Shown one piece after another: positions 1 through 9,138 of a stretch of DNA of 64,000 nt. The translations under genes and the position numbers were made by a program. Source of the DNA: an uncultured Chlorobiaceae bacterium (lineage in GTDB: Bacteria > Bacteroidota > Chlorobiia > Chlorobiales > Chlorobiaceae). The stretch lies in assembly GCA_903840935.1 (NCBI GenBank), contig CAIMHT010000004.1:1-64000 (forward strand), written 5' to 3'. The notes below the pieces were generated by a model. The model searched no databases. It had not been told where the DNA came from and saw only the letters and a list, made by a program, of their open reading frames with translations. The first letter of the stretch is position 1; the number at the start of each line of letters is the position of its first letter.

Positions 1-1
1 A

Positions 2-355
2 TTCGGCCAGGCGTCGACAGACCTTGAATCAGCGGTTAAAAAACATGGGTTCGGTGTACTGCATGTTCACGATTTGGGGAGCACGCTTCGCAGCAAAGGC
101 ATTGCCTTCGATGAGCAGTGCAAGGTTTTTGAAGTCTGCAATCCAGGGCAGGCTGCAAAAGTTCTGTCAATTGATATGCGCCTTAACATGGCGCTGCCGT
201 GTCGTATCTCGGTGTTTACAGAGAAAGGCAAAACGAAAATTGGCCTTATTAAGCCAGTGCAGATTCTTTCGTCTTTATCTCAGAATGCAGCGTTAGTTCA
301 AGTTGCCAAAGAGGTCGAGGAGAAAACCATCCAGATGGTTGACGAAGCGAAATGA
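2..355 (+). CDS. DUF302-family protein, 5'-truncated by the window edge
   Basis: Frame 2 is open from base 2 (FGQASTDLESAVKKHGFGVLHVHDLGSTLRSKGIAFDEQCKVFEVCNPGQAAKVL...); the pattern is typical of DUF302. Confidence 0.75.
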   Translation, partial: FGQASTDLESAVKKHGFGVLHVHDLGSTLRSKGIAFDEQCKVFEVCNPGQAAKVLSIDMRLNMALPCRISVFTEKGKTKIGLIKPVQILSSLSQNAALVQVAKEVEEKTIQMVDEAK

Positions 356-465
356 ATGCTCGTCACATTACAACGCCATAAACACGGACGCATATTTGCC
401 GCTCCTTCCGTTCGCCACAAATGCACCGGAGATGGTGGACGTTATGAATTAACAAATTACCTGGA

Positions 466-1188
466 ATGGATATGGATACTTCAACAGTATTAAGTGGAAT
501 AGCAATTATTGTTTCGGTGGCTTCGGCATTGATTGCTTATAGTTTGCAAAAATCTGACAGTCAGCGATCAGCCAGAGAGCAGCTAAGCAAATCAGTAGCG
601 GAGCTTATCAATTTGAACTCCAAAAACTATCATATATGGTCAATTGCACCAGAACATAGAAACGCCTCCTATTATCAGGAAATAAGTTCGATTTCGCAAA
701 TTGCGGCCTCAATGACTCGTCAAGCTGTGTTTTTGGTTGATTCCTTCCCTGAAATGGTAACCGATGTTGATTGTGTTGCGATTGCCCAGGGACTGACACT
801 TGTGGGAGACAATGTTCTGGCGGATACCTTTATGCAACATGCGATATCGAAGTCCCCAAGCGATTTTTACAGAATTATCAATCTTCGAGGGTATGCCGAT
901 TTTCTTTTCAGGCAGGGAAGGCACGAGCCCGCCCGGGAAAAATATCAGGAAGCTGTAAAAATATTTGATAACGATACTGATTTCAATAAAGCGACTAATG
1001 GCTATACCTATCAGATGTGGATGAGTAGTGAATTTTATAGTGGCTTTGCGTCTGAATCGGAGTCGCACTACCAAAGAGCGCTTGGCATTTATAATAGCAT
1101 TTCTAATCAAATGATGAAGGCATACAATATCAATAGCCTCGGGCAGGCAAGGGCTGCTTTTCAGCCTCAAGGAAGTGTGAGCACATAA
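466..1188 (+). CDS. Hypothetical protein with N-terminal TM helix and TPR-like repeats; C-terminus ends inside a bcp-like fragment
   Basis: ORF of 240 aa; hydrophobic N-terminus (VLSGIAIIVSVASALIAYSLQ); helical repeats resembling TPR; stop codon lies within the 1183-1234 bcp-like segment. Confidence 0.55.
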   Translation: MDMDTSTVLSGIAIIVSVASALIAYSLQKSDSQRSAREQLSKSVAELINLNSKNYHIWSIAPEHRNASYYQEISSISQIAASMTRQAVFLVDSFPEMVTDVDCVAIAQGLTLVGDNVLADTFMQHAISKSPSDFYRIINLRGYADFLFRQGRHEPAREKYQEAVKIFDNDTDFNKATNGYTYQMWMSSEFYSGFASESESHYQRALGIYNSISNQMMKAYNINSLGQARAAFQPQGSVST

Positions 1189-1234
1189 GCGCGTTGCGAC
1201 ATACCGAGGAAACCGGGGACGTCGCAGGCTTTGG
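1183..1234 (-). pseudogene. Degenerate internal fragment of a bcp/peroxiredoxin gene
   Basis: ACATAAGCGCGTTGCGACATACCGAGGAAACCGGGGACGTCGCAGGCTTTGG matches about 46/52 positions of 3272-3323 inside the intact bcp gene; translates to CDVPGFLGMSQRAY versus YDALGFLGMSQRAY. Confidence 0.75.
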
Positions 1235-1396
1235 GCCTCATGAAAAAATGTGTAAATTTTGCTCGCCAGTATCTTCAGGCGTATAAGGCCTGAAAATGCT
1301 GGAACACCTTTAGCCGCAAATTTGTTAAAGCATTTTTATTCAAATCGCTAAGTCTTTTTCTTTTTTGTGATAACCGTACCCCATCGGGGGGAAAAT

Positions 1397-1660
1397 ATGA
1401 AACAATCAGTTCCGGTCTCATCGTCATATACCGTCAATGATATCAGTACAGCTGAGGCATTTTATCGGGTCTTTTGTGCGTTATCAAAAAAAGATCGTAT
1501 GGCTGTTGCGGGCTATATTTTTCAGGATACGGAGGTTCGGCATAACCTGGCGTTAACTGAAATTCCCAATGAGCAGACAGTCAAAAGTTTTGCTGAAGAT
1601 AAATCGCGTATGCCCGTATTTACAACAGTTAAGTCGTTACGTGAGGACTTGTTATCGTGA
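1397..1660 (+). CDS. Putative type II antitoxin
   Basis: Small ORF directly upstream of and overlapping a YafQ-like toxin (stop TGA 1658-1660 overlaps the toxin start). Confidence 0.6.
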   Translation: MKQSVPVSSSYTVNDISTAEAFYRVFCALSKKDRMAVAGYIFQDTEVRHNLALTEIPNEQTVKSFAEDKSRMPVFTTVKSLREDLLS

Positions 1661-1929
1661 TGTATCCGATTCGAAGGACCACGCAGTTTAAAAAAGATAT
1701 CAAGCGTGTGCTGAAACGGGGAAAAGATCTTGAACAGCTACTAACTGTTGTCCAGAATCTTGCCGAAGGAGAGTCACTGGATGCAGTTTATCTCGATCAT
1801 CCCTTGAAAGGCCAATATCATGGAAAACGTGATTGTCATTTGGAACCAGATGGGATCTTGATTTATGCATTTGAGGATCAGGATTTAGTGCTGTATCGTA
1901 CTGGATCTCATGCTGATTTGTTCAGATAA
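1657..1929 (+). CDS. YafQ/RelE-family type II toxin (mRNA interferase)
   Basis: MYPIRRTTQFKKDIKRVLKRGKDLEQL...LDHPLKGQYHGKRDCHLEPDGILIYAFEDQDLVLYRTGSHADLF is a classic YafQ pattern. Confidence 0.9.
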   Translation: MMYPIRRTTQFKKDIKRVLKRGKDLEQLLTVVQNLAEGESLDAVYLDHPLKGQYHGKRDCHLEPDGILIYAFEDQDLVLYRTGSHADLFR

Positions 1930-1945
1930 TCGGAGAAGAATAATT

Positions 1946-1973
1946 TATGCAGTATCAATTTTAGCCAGCAGAT
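1946..1973 (-). pseudogene. Probable 3'-end remnant of a second bcp-like copy
   Basis: Reverse-strand C-terminus LLAKIDTA* versus LLAKIDAA* of intact bcp; about 24/28 nt match to 3170-3197 in the same frame. Confidence 0.5.
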
Positions 1974-1974
1974 A

Positions 1975-2241
1975 TGGTAAGTCTGTTTCGTAACCCCAAC
2001 CTCGCCAACCTGATGCGGCGCATTGACTATATCGAAAAGATGGGCACAGGTGTGATGCGCATGCAAAAACTGTTGGCGGAGGCAGGTCTTGGAGCCTCTG
2101 AAGTTTGAGTTCTCCGGCTTTGTGCGGACTGTGTTTCAGCGCAATCCGGTTGCCGAGCAAGCTACCCAAGAAACCGCCCAAAAGACTACCCAAGAAAAAA
2201 TCCTGGCGATGATGCTTGACAGGTTGGTTTACGGAAAATAG
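1975..2241 (+). pseudogene. C-terminal fragment of an ATP-binding (AlbA_2/HATPase_c_4, 'RecG-like') regulator, frameshifted
   Basis: VSLFRNPNLANLMRRIDYIEKMGTGVMRMQKLLAEAGLG, then a frame change to PLKFEFSGFVRTVFQRNPVAEQATQETAQKTTQEKI. Confidence 0.75.
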
Positions 2242-2252
2242 AGAGTCTCCAA

Positions 2253-2564
2253 TCAGTGGGGAAGCATCCCTGCCACCTCTTTTTTGGAAGTTTTGAGGGC
2301 AAGCAGTGATTTTACAAGCAGATCAATTGATACTGCCGGATCGCCAGCTTCCATTTTTGCAACGCGGGATTGGCTTGAATGGATCATTCTTGCAAAATCT
2401 TTTTGAGTCAAACGGAGTGACTGACGTCGTTCTTTAAGATTCTGGCTCAAGGAGAGTTTTAATTCTATGAATTCAGTCTCTTCCTGGCTGAGTTCCAGGA
2501 ATTCATCAACGCTTCCGATTTTCCACCCGGAAGCCTCAAGTTTCATTTGTTTTTCCTTGTTCAT
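2253..2564 (-). CDS. XRE-family HTH antitoxin
   Basis: LKERRQSLRLTQKDFARMIHSSQSRVAKMEAGDPAVSIDLLVKSLLAL helix-turn-helix; paired with an upstream toxin. Confidence 0.8.
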   Translation of the reverse strand: MNKEKQMKLEASGWKIGSVDEFLELSQEETEFIELKLSLSQNLKERRQSLRLTQKDFARMIHSSQSRVAKMEAGDPAVSIDLLVKSLLALKTSKKEVAGMLPH

Positions 2565-2577
2565 AACAATCTCTTGA

Positions 2578-2919
2578 TTACAGGTAAAGGGAATCGTATA
2601 AGCGAACACGCTTGCGACAACTATCCACGACGCTTTTCGGTGTTTGTTGAGTTTTTTTCTTGAATACCTCAAGGATCAGGATTGCATCATCATCTATCCG
2701 GTATAAAATTCGCCAGATAGAGATATCGTCAGTGATTCGCAATTCATGACATCTTGCCCCAACAGATGGCATCGGTCTTGACCAAGGCAGCGAAAGCAGA
2801 TCTCCTTTTTGAAGCCTACGCAACAGATATCCTGTTTCAATCCTCGCATGTTGGGATATTGGATGGGTTTTGATTGCGCCGTGCAGCCATACAAGTGGCT
2901 TTCCATCAAACTTGAGCAT
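2578..2919 (-). CDS. HigB/Gp49-like (RelE superfamily) toxin
   Basis: LLRRLQKGDLLSLPWSRPMPSVGARCHELRITDDISIWRILYRIDDDAILILEVFKKKTQQTP; upstream of the HTH gene. Confidence 0.8.
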   Translation of the reverse strand: MLKFDGKPLVWLHGAIKTHPISQHARIETGYLLRRLQKGDLLSLPWSRPMPSVGARCHELRITDDISIWRILYRIDDDAILILEVFKKKTQQTPKSVVDSCRKRVRLYDSLYL

Positions 2920-3168
2920 GTCTGAATATATGTCGAAAATGACATGTATTCAAATAAAGAAGATGCGCGGTACATAATAGTAACGCTGGATTTCCTTGGC
3001 TAAATTTCTTGATAGTAATCGTTATCGGGTATGGCTTGGCTTGGTGCTTATCTCATTGGTCGGATGGATTCTCTATCGCCAGCCGCATGACATAGTGGCT
3101 CTTATCACTGCCGGGTTCATCGCTCTTAACGATTTTTCCCACTATTCTTCTTCATGCGTCGCATAAAC

Positions 3169-3621
3169 CTATGCCGCATCAATTTTTGCAAGCAGATCTT
3201 TCATTGGCTGATAGATGATGGGCAGGAAGTCGCTGTAGGCGAGCAGAACCATACCTTTTTCGTCAACAAGTACATAAGCGCGCTGCGACATGCCGAGGAA
3301 GCCGAGGGCGTCGTAGGCTTTGGCGGTCGTTTTTGTTGTGTCGCTCAAGAGGGTGAAGGGGAGTTGATTGCGCTCGGCAAAGCTTTTGTGGGAGGCCTGG
3401 CTGTCCGAACTGATGCCGAGTACCACAATGCCGCGTTTGGTGAATTCGAGCACGTTGTTCCGGTAGTCGCATAATTGGGCGGTACAGACCGGGGTGTCGT
3501 CACCGGGATAGAAGATGATGAGTACTTTTTTTCCGGTAAAGTCGGAGAGTGAAACCTGCTGCCCTTCGGAGTCAGGAAGGGTAAAGGCCGGCGCTTTTGT
3601 CTGTTCTGCTATCATGGTCAT
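3169..3621 (-). CDS. bcp: Peroxiredoxin, Bcp/AhpC-TSA family
   Basis: APAFTLPDSEGQQVSLSDFTGKKVLIIFYPGDDTPVCTAQLCDYR...GISSDSQASHKSFAERNQLPFTLLSD. Confidence 0.9.
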   Translation of the reverse strand: MTMIAEQTKAPAFTLPDSEGQQVSLSDFTGKKVLIIFYPGDDTPVCTAQLCDYRNNVLEFTKRGIVVLGISSDSQASHKSFAERNQLPFTLLSDTTKTTAKAYDALGFLGMSQRAYVLVDEKGMVLLAYSDFLPIIYQPMKDLLAKIDAA

Positions 3622-4033
3622 TTCCTGTTTTGAAAGAGTGGTTACTTTTTGCCGCCATCGAAACGCAATATAATGATACTCTGATTCATCGACTCGTCTC
3701 ATTTTTTCTTTTTGCGGGTGGTCTGGCAGCGGTATTGAGTCTCTTCAGCCTTATTAAAGAAGAAATTGTGCGGCATTAGGGAAAAAAATGAAGGTTGTGC
3801 TGTTTTTTCTTTTAACAGGACAAAAAAAGTCTTATTATGTTTTATTGAGATTTCGTGTTGTGAAAACAGTTCTTAATGCATATTTATGATTGGTCAATAT
3901 GTGCAGTACATGCGGTATATTCCGGTTTTACGGTGCGCCTGAAGGCCGTAGTTTTGACCCCGAAGAGTTTATTGGCTTGTTTTCTCATTATCAGTAATGG
4001 TTTTAAGCTATAATAACGAATTTTGAAAGTACT

Positions 4034-5239
4034 ATGGCAGACATGAAAGTTTATTTTGATCACAATGCCACAACCCCGATGCACCCTGAGGTCAAAAAGG
4101 AGATGATCGCGGCGATGGAGATGTTCGGCAATCCATCAAGCATGCACTCTTATGGGCGTGAGGCAAGGGCAAATGTTGAGGATGCGCGCCGCAAAGTGGC
4201 GGATTTTATCGGCGCTGATGAGCGTGAAATTATTTTTGTCGGCAGTGGATCGGAAGCCAACAATACGGTGCTCTCGCTTTTTGTCTGCGGCACCAGCCAG
4301 TGTATTGCCGGAAGCAAAATGCGCAGTACCATTATTACAACCAAAATTGAGCATCCCTGTGTGCTTGAGACTTCGGAATGTCTCGCCCATCGCGGTGTAC
4401 GGGTAAAATATCTTGATGTTGACCGGTATGGCAAGATTGATCTCGATCAGCTTGCCGGTATGCTTGGCGATGATGTTGGTCTGGTCTCGGTCATGATGGC
4501 AAACAATGAAATAGGCACGCTGCAGGATATTGAAGCAATCTCCGCAATGGTACACGCAAGCGGTGCGCTTATGCATACCGATGCGGTGCAGGCCATCGGG
4601 AAGGTTCCGGTCGATGTTCGAAAGCTTGGTGTCGATTTTCTTACTATTTCAGCCCACAAGATTTATGGCCCGAAAGGGGTTGGAGCTCTCTTTGTGAAAA
4701 AGGGTATTCCTTACTGCCCTCTGATCAGGGGAGGTCACCAGGAGCTTGGCAGGCGTGCGGGAACCGAAAACACGCTCGGTATTTTGGGTCTGGGAAGAGC
4801 GGTTGAAATGAGGAGGTTTGAAATGCCGGAAGAGGAGGAGCGGATGCTGCACCTGAAACAGACACTCAGAAGGGGTATCGAGGAGCGCATTGATGATATT
4901 TATTTTAATGGCCATCCAACAGATGCTCTTGCCAGCACGCTCAACGTTTCGTTTACGGGAGTGGAAGGCGAGGCTATCCTGCTTTATCTGGACCTTGAAG
5001 GTATTGCCGTTTCAACTGGTTCAGCCTGTGCTTCGGGCTCTTTGGATCCTTCGCATGTCCTTCTGGCAACGGGTGTTGATGCCGAGCTTGCTCATGGTTC
5101 AATCCGGTTCAGTATGGGGCGCGAAAGTTCGATTCAGGAAGTAGAGTATGTACTTGATGTTTTACCACCAATAATTCAACGAATAAGAAACATGTCAACA
5201 GCTTATATAAAAGGAGGATTGCATGCTGCAAGCAGGTGA
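4034..5239 (+). CDS. nifS: Cysteine desulfurase (NifS/IscS)
   Basis: VYFDHNATTPMHPEV, SAHKIYGPKGVGAL (PLP Lys), STGSACASGS (active Cys loop). Confidence 0.95.
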   Translation: MADMKVYFDHNATTPMHPEVKKEMIAAMEMFGNPSSMHSYGREARANVEDARRKVADFIGADEREIIFVGSGSEANNTVLSLFVCGTSQCIAGSKMRSTIITTKIEHPCVLETSECLAHRGVRVKYLDVDRYGKIDLDQLAGMLGDDVGLVSVMMANNEIGTLQDIEAISAMVHASGALMHTDAVQAIGKVPVDVRKLGVDFLTISAHKIYGPKGVGALFVKKGIPYCPLIRGGHQELGRRAGTENTLGILGLGRAVEMRRFEMPEEEERMLHLKQTLRRGIEERIDDIYFNGHPTDALASTLNVSFTGVEGEAILLYLDLEGIAVSTGSACASGSLDPSHVLLATGVDAELAHGSIRFSMGRESSIQEVEYVLDVLPPIIQRIRNMSTAYIKGGLHAASR

Positions 5240-5834
5240 ATGGGCATATAGTGAGACCCTGAAGGAACATTTCATGAACCCGAAAAATATTCTGCAGGGT
5301 GAGAATACCGATGATTTTGACGGAGTCGGTATGGAAGGCAACTTGCAGTGCGGCGATCAGATGATGGTGGTTATCAAGGTGGACAAGGAGAAGGATGTTA
5401 TTACCGATTGTCAGTGGAAAACCTACGGTTGCGCCAGTGCCATTGCCAGTACGTCGGTTCTTTCCGAAATGGTGAAGGGCCGAACGCTTGATGCGGCGTT
5501 TCATATTTCTCCCAAGGAGGTCGCTTTGGAACTTGGAGGGCTGCCGGATCACAAGATTCACTGCTCGGTGCTTGGCGACAAGGCGTTGCGTGCGGCCATC
5601 AATAATTACTATACCCGCAACGGGAAGGAAGATCAGGTCAAGCAGGAGCAGTCGAAGGTGATTTGCCAGTGTATGAGCATTACTGACCATGATATTGAGG
5701 ATGCGGTGCTGGAAGGCGCTCGCACCTATTTTGAACTTCAGGAGCGCACCAAGTGTGGTACGGTCTGTGGTCAGTGCAAGGATGAATCTGAGGCGCTGCT
5801 TGAAAAGTTCAAGCATATCCATTTTGGAGCCTGA
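5223..5834 (+). CDS. nifU: NifU-like Fe-S scaffold (IscU domain plus BFD-like [2Fe-2S] domain)
   Basis: IscU-like N-terminus (LQCGDQMMVVIKV, YGCASAIASTSVLSEM, HCSVLG), C-terminal CQCMSITDHDIEDAV...CGTVCGQCKDE; overlaps the nifS end. Confidence 0.9.
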   Translation: MLQAGEWAYSETLKEHFMNPKNILQGENTDDFDGVGMEGNLQCGDQMMVVIKVDKEKDVITDCQWKTYGCASAIASTSVLSEMVKGRTLDAAFHISPKEVALELGGLPDHKIHCSVLGDKALRAAINNYYTRNGKEDQVKQEQSKVICQCMSITDHDIEDAVLEGARTYFELQERTKCGTVCGQCKDESEALLEKFKHIHFGA

Positions 5835-5870
5835 GCGGAGGAAAACCATGTTGGAGAAACAGCACGTATT

Positions 5871-7199
5871 ATGACGATAGGCCGCAGTAACACCTTTTAT
5901 ATTTATACGTTCGGTTGCCAGATGAACCAGGCGGATTCCGCTATTATTACCGCCTTGTTGCAGCAGGAAGGGTACAGCGCGGCAGAAAGTGAGGAGAGCG
6001 CTGGAATTATTCTGCTCAACACCTGTGCGGTGCGCGAAAATGCGGTTGATCGTATAGAGCACTATCTCCAGCGCTTGCAGGGGATGAAAAAAAGGGATAA
6101 AGGGTTGATCATCGGGCTTGCCGGCTGTATTCCGCAGTATCAGAGGGAGGAGACGCTCTCCCTCTCTCCGGCCATTGATTTTCTTGCCGGTCCCGACAGT
6201 TACCGCACTCTTCCCTCGCTGATTGAGCAGGCCAGAGGCGGAGCAAAACCGACTTCGCTGGAGTTCAATACTGCCGAAACCTACGAAGGCATTGATCCGG
6301 TAAGAGGGGGCCTTATCAGTGCCATTGTTCCGGTCATGCGGGGATGCAACAACCGGTGCGCCTATTGCGTTGTGCCTTTTACCAGGGGTCGTGAACGAAG
6401 TCATCCATTTCGTTCGGTCATGAGTGAAGTTCAAAAGCTGGTTGCAGACGACTACAGGGAGATTACCCTGATCGGCCAGAATGTCAACTCCTACCATGAT
6501 CCTGAACAGGGTATGAACTTTGCGGCACTGCTCGATGCAGTCAGTCGTGAAGCGCCTCGTGCAAGAGTGCGGTTTACCACTTCCCATCCGAAAGATATCT
6601 CCGGGGAGCTTGTGCGCATCATTGCTGATCGTCCGAACATCTGCAATCATATTCACCTTCCGGTGCAGTCGGGTTCAACCGCAGTGCTCGGACGCATGAA
6701 CCGCGGCCACACCATTGAGGAGTATCGCGAAAAAATAGAATTGATCCGCTCAATCATTCCGGATGTCACACTCTCAACAGACATTATTGCTGGCTTTTGC
6801 GGGGAGCAGGAGGAGGATCACCAGGCATCTCTTGAGCTTCTTTCCAGTGTCCGGTTTGATTCGGCCTATATGTTTTTTTACTCAACCAGGCCGGGAACGC
6901 TTGCGGCACGCACTTTGGTGGATGATGTGGCGGAAGAGGAAAAAAAACGAAGGCTGCAGGAGATTATTGATTTGCAGAACAGCATTTCGGCGGAGCTTTT
7001 TCAACAGTCGATCGGTTCCGTTGTTGAAGTACTGGCTGAATCCGAAAGCAAGCGCTCCACGGAGCAGCTTATGGGACGCACGGCTGGCAACCGGGCCGTG
7101 GTTTTCGATCGTGCATCTCATCAGCCAGGTGACCTGGTGAAGGTGCTCATCATCGCCGCCACATCAGCAACCCTCACTGGCAGCCCGGTGCCTGGGTAA
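5871..7199 (+). CDS. miaB: tRNA-2-methylthio-N6-dimethylallyladenosine synthase
   Basis: YTFGCQMNQADS, radical-SAM RGCNNRCAYCVVPFTRGRERS, TRAM-like C-terminus. Confidence 0.95.
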   Translation: MTIGRSNTFYIYTFGCQMNQADSAIITALLQQEGYSAAESEESAGIILLNTCAVRENAVDRIEHYLQRLQGMKKRDKGLIIGLAGCIPQYQREETLSLSPAIDFLAGPDSYRTLPSLIEQARGGAKPTSLEFNTAETYEGIDPVRGGLISAIVPVMRGCNNRCAYCVVPFTRGRERSHPFRSVMSEVQKLVADDYREITLIGQNVNSYHDPEQGMNFAALLDAVSREAPRARVRFTTSHPKDISGELVRIIADRPNICNHIHLPVQSGSTAVLGRMNRGHTIEEYREKIELIRSIIPDVTLSTDIIAGFCGEQEEDHQASLELLSSVRFDSAYMFFYSTRPGTLAARTLVDDVAEEEKKRRLQEIIDLQNSISAELFQQSIGSVVEVLAESESKRSTEQLMGRTAGNRAVVFDRASHQPGDLVKVLIIAATSATLTGSPVPG

Positions 7200-7368
7200 A
7201 AGTACCCAACAGCGAGGATGCCGCAACGGCTATCCGGAGCGCCGGTCAAGAGGGTAAAAGGGTCGCATCTTCTTCAGAGTTTTTTATCTTGTGCACTATT
7301 TGTAAATTGCGCTCTTTGAACCCCTATCATTTAACCGGCCCCCTTTGGGCTTCGGAGAGAAGTACAGC

Positions 7369-8376
7369 ATGTCAATTCCCGCAACGTTTGGGTTTACCGA
7401 TAAAGTAAGAGCACACCTTGAACTTCTTGATCCTGTTACCTGGATCAGCGTTTTTCCCTGCCTTGCCGGAGGCGTCATGGCTTCAGGAGCTATGCAGGGT
7501 ACCTTGCACGATTATCTGTTGCTGCTTGCCATTTTTTTGATGTTTGGCCCCTTCGGTACCGGATTCAGCCAGTCGGTCAATGATTGCTTTGATCTCGAAC
7601 TTGACCGGGTCAATGAGCCGACACGCCCGATTCCCTCTGGCCGTTTGAGTGAAAAAGAGGGGCTCTGGAACAGTATTATTTCGTTGTTGCTTGCCATGGG
7701 TCTTGGAGTGTTTCTCGGGATACATATTGGTGGAGTTCGAGGATTGGTCATTGTTGCATCAATATTCGCCGCTCTTTTTGTCGCCTATATTTATTCTGCA
7801 CCGCCTCTCAAGCTGAAAAAAAATATTCTTACCTCGGCACCGGCTGTTGGCTTTTCTTATGGCTTTGTCTCTTTTCTGTCAGCAAATGCCCTCTTCGGAG
7901 ACATTCGTCCAGAGGCGATATGGCTTGCGAGTCTCAACTTTTTTATGGCGGTTGCCCTGATTATTCTTAATGATTTCAAGTCGGCGGAAGGTGACAAGGA
8001 TGGCGGTCTCAAGTCATTGACGGTCATGATCGGTGCAAGAAATACCTTTCTGGTTTCCTTCGCGATTATTGATGTTGTTTTTGCCGTTCTTGCTTTTCTC
8101 TCCTTCAGTTGGGGGTTTATCATCCCGGCGGTTTTTGTTTTGATTGGACTCGCACTGAATCTGGTTCTTCAGGTACAGCTTTTGCGTGATCCGAAAGGGG
8201 GAATTTCATTCATGCAGGGCGCCGTTGATGACGGATTCGGTCATGTGCTCGGCAAGAGTGACGTTCAGGAACACAATACCTTTCTCCGCTTTCAGATAGC
8301 CAACAACTTTTTGTTTCTGATCAACAATCTGCTTGTTGCCGGGATGGTTGGATTGAAATATATCAACGTTCAGTAA
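7369..8376 (+). CDS. bchK: UbiA-type (bacterio)chlorophyll synthase, likely BchK (or BchG)
   Basis: NDCFDLELDRVNEPTRPIPSGRLS and DFKSAEGDKDGGLKSL Asp-rich prenyltransferase motifs of the ChlG/BchG family; assigned to BchK by synteny with hisG and cruC. Confidence 0.75.
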   Translation: MSIPATFGFTDKVRAHLELLDPVTWISVFPCLAGGVMASGAMQGTLHDYLLLLAIFLMFGPFGTGFSQSVNDCFDLELDRVNEPTRPIPSGRLSEKEGLWNSIISLLLAMGLGVFLGIHIGGVRGLVIVASIFAALFVAYIYSAPPLKLKKNILTSAPAVGFSYGFVSFLSANALFGDIRPEAIWLASLNFFMAVALIILNDFKSAEGDKDGGLKSLTVMIGARNTFLVSFAIIDVVFAVLAFLSFSWGFIIPAVFVLIGLALNLVLQVQLLRDPKGGISFMQGAVDDGFGHVLGKSDVQEHNTFLRFQIANNFLFLINNLLVAGMVGLKYINVQ

Positions 8377-8418
8377 TTTCCTTTGTACAGGAGCCTAACC
8401 CTAAAACACCATGGTACT

Positions 8419-9129
8419 ATGACGGAAACTCTTCCTTTTTTTTCGCTTCCAGTGGTATGGCATAACGCACTGGTTACCTTGTTGACCTTTGTCTATGTGT
8501 TCAGCGTTCCTCCCCTGATGGATTATCTGGTGACAAACCACAATCTGCCACGGGATATCAGTCGTAAAATTACCCATATATGTGCCGGTTCGGCCATTAT
8601 GTTTCTTCCTCTCTATATCGGCGGTGACTGGTCGCATTTTCTCAATATCACCGTCTTTGCTGTATGGACGGTACTGCTTATCCAGAAGGGGCTTTTTGCG
8701 GCTGATGATGACCAGGCGGTGAAAACCATGACCCGTACCGGCGACAAACGGGAACTGCTTAAAGGAACTCTCTATTTTGTCATTGTTGCCATGATCTGTG
8801 GAACCCTCTATTACAAACAGCCAGCAGGGGTTATGGCAATGGCCATGCTTGGCTGGGGAGATGGTCTTGCGCCGATCATTGGTACCCGGTACGGAAAAAT
8901 TAAATACCATATACTCAGTGACAAAAGTGTTGAAGGGAGCTTGGCCTTTCTTGTCGGGAGCCTTTGTGCCGGACTCTTTTTTGTCCATCTCATTGTTCCT
9001 GAATCTTTTGACGCCACAAAAATCATCATTATTGCCCTTATTGCCACCGTTGTTGAAGGTGTCAGCCCCAAGGAGGTCGATAACCTGACTATTCCTGTTG
9101 CCGTTGTTGCCGCGTCATACCTTTTGTGA
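8419..9129 (+). CDS. Phytol-/polyprenol-kinase-like (CTP-dependent, VTE5/CdsA superfamily) membrane protein
   Basis: RDISRKITHICAGSAIMFLPLY, GWGDGLAPIIGTRYGKIKY, KSVEGSLAFLVGSL; TM segments. Confidence 0.8.
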   Translation: MTETLPFFSLPVVWHNALVTLLTFVYVFSVPPLMDYLVTNHNLPRDISRKITHICAGSAIMFLPLYIGGDWSHFLNITVFAVWTVLLIQKGLFAADDDQAVKTMTRTGDKRELLKGTLYFVIVAMICGTLYYKQPAGVMAMAMLGWGDGLAPIIGTRYGKIKYHILSDKSVEGSLAFLVGSLCAGLFFVHLIVPESFDATKIIIIALIATVVEGVSPKEVDNLTIPVAVVAASYLL

Positions 9130-9138
9130 GATGAGCGC

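Noticed and set aside
709-1170. 153-aa minus-strand ORF
   Set aside because: Overlaps the better supported 466-1188 ORF; no domain signal.
1386-1392. G-run just before the antitoxin start
   Set aside because: Lies in the ribosome-binding region; too short and no frame is affected.
5109-6656. 515-aa open frame on the minus strand
   Set aside because: Fully antisense to nifU and miaB, which have strong family motifs; the translation is low-complexity shadow sequence without recognisable domains.
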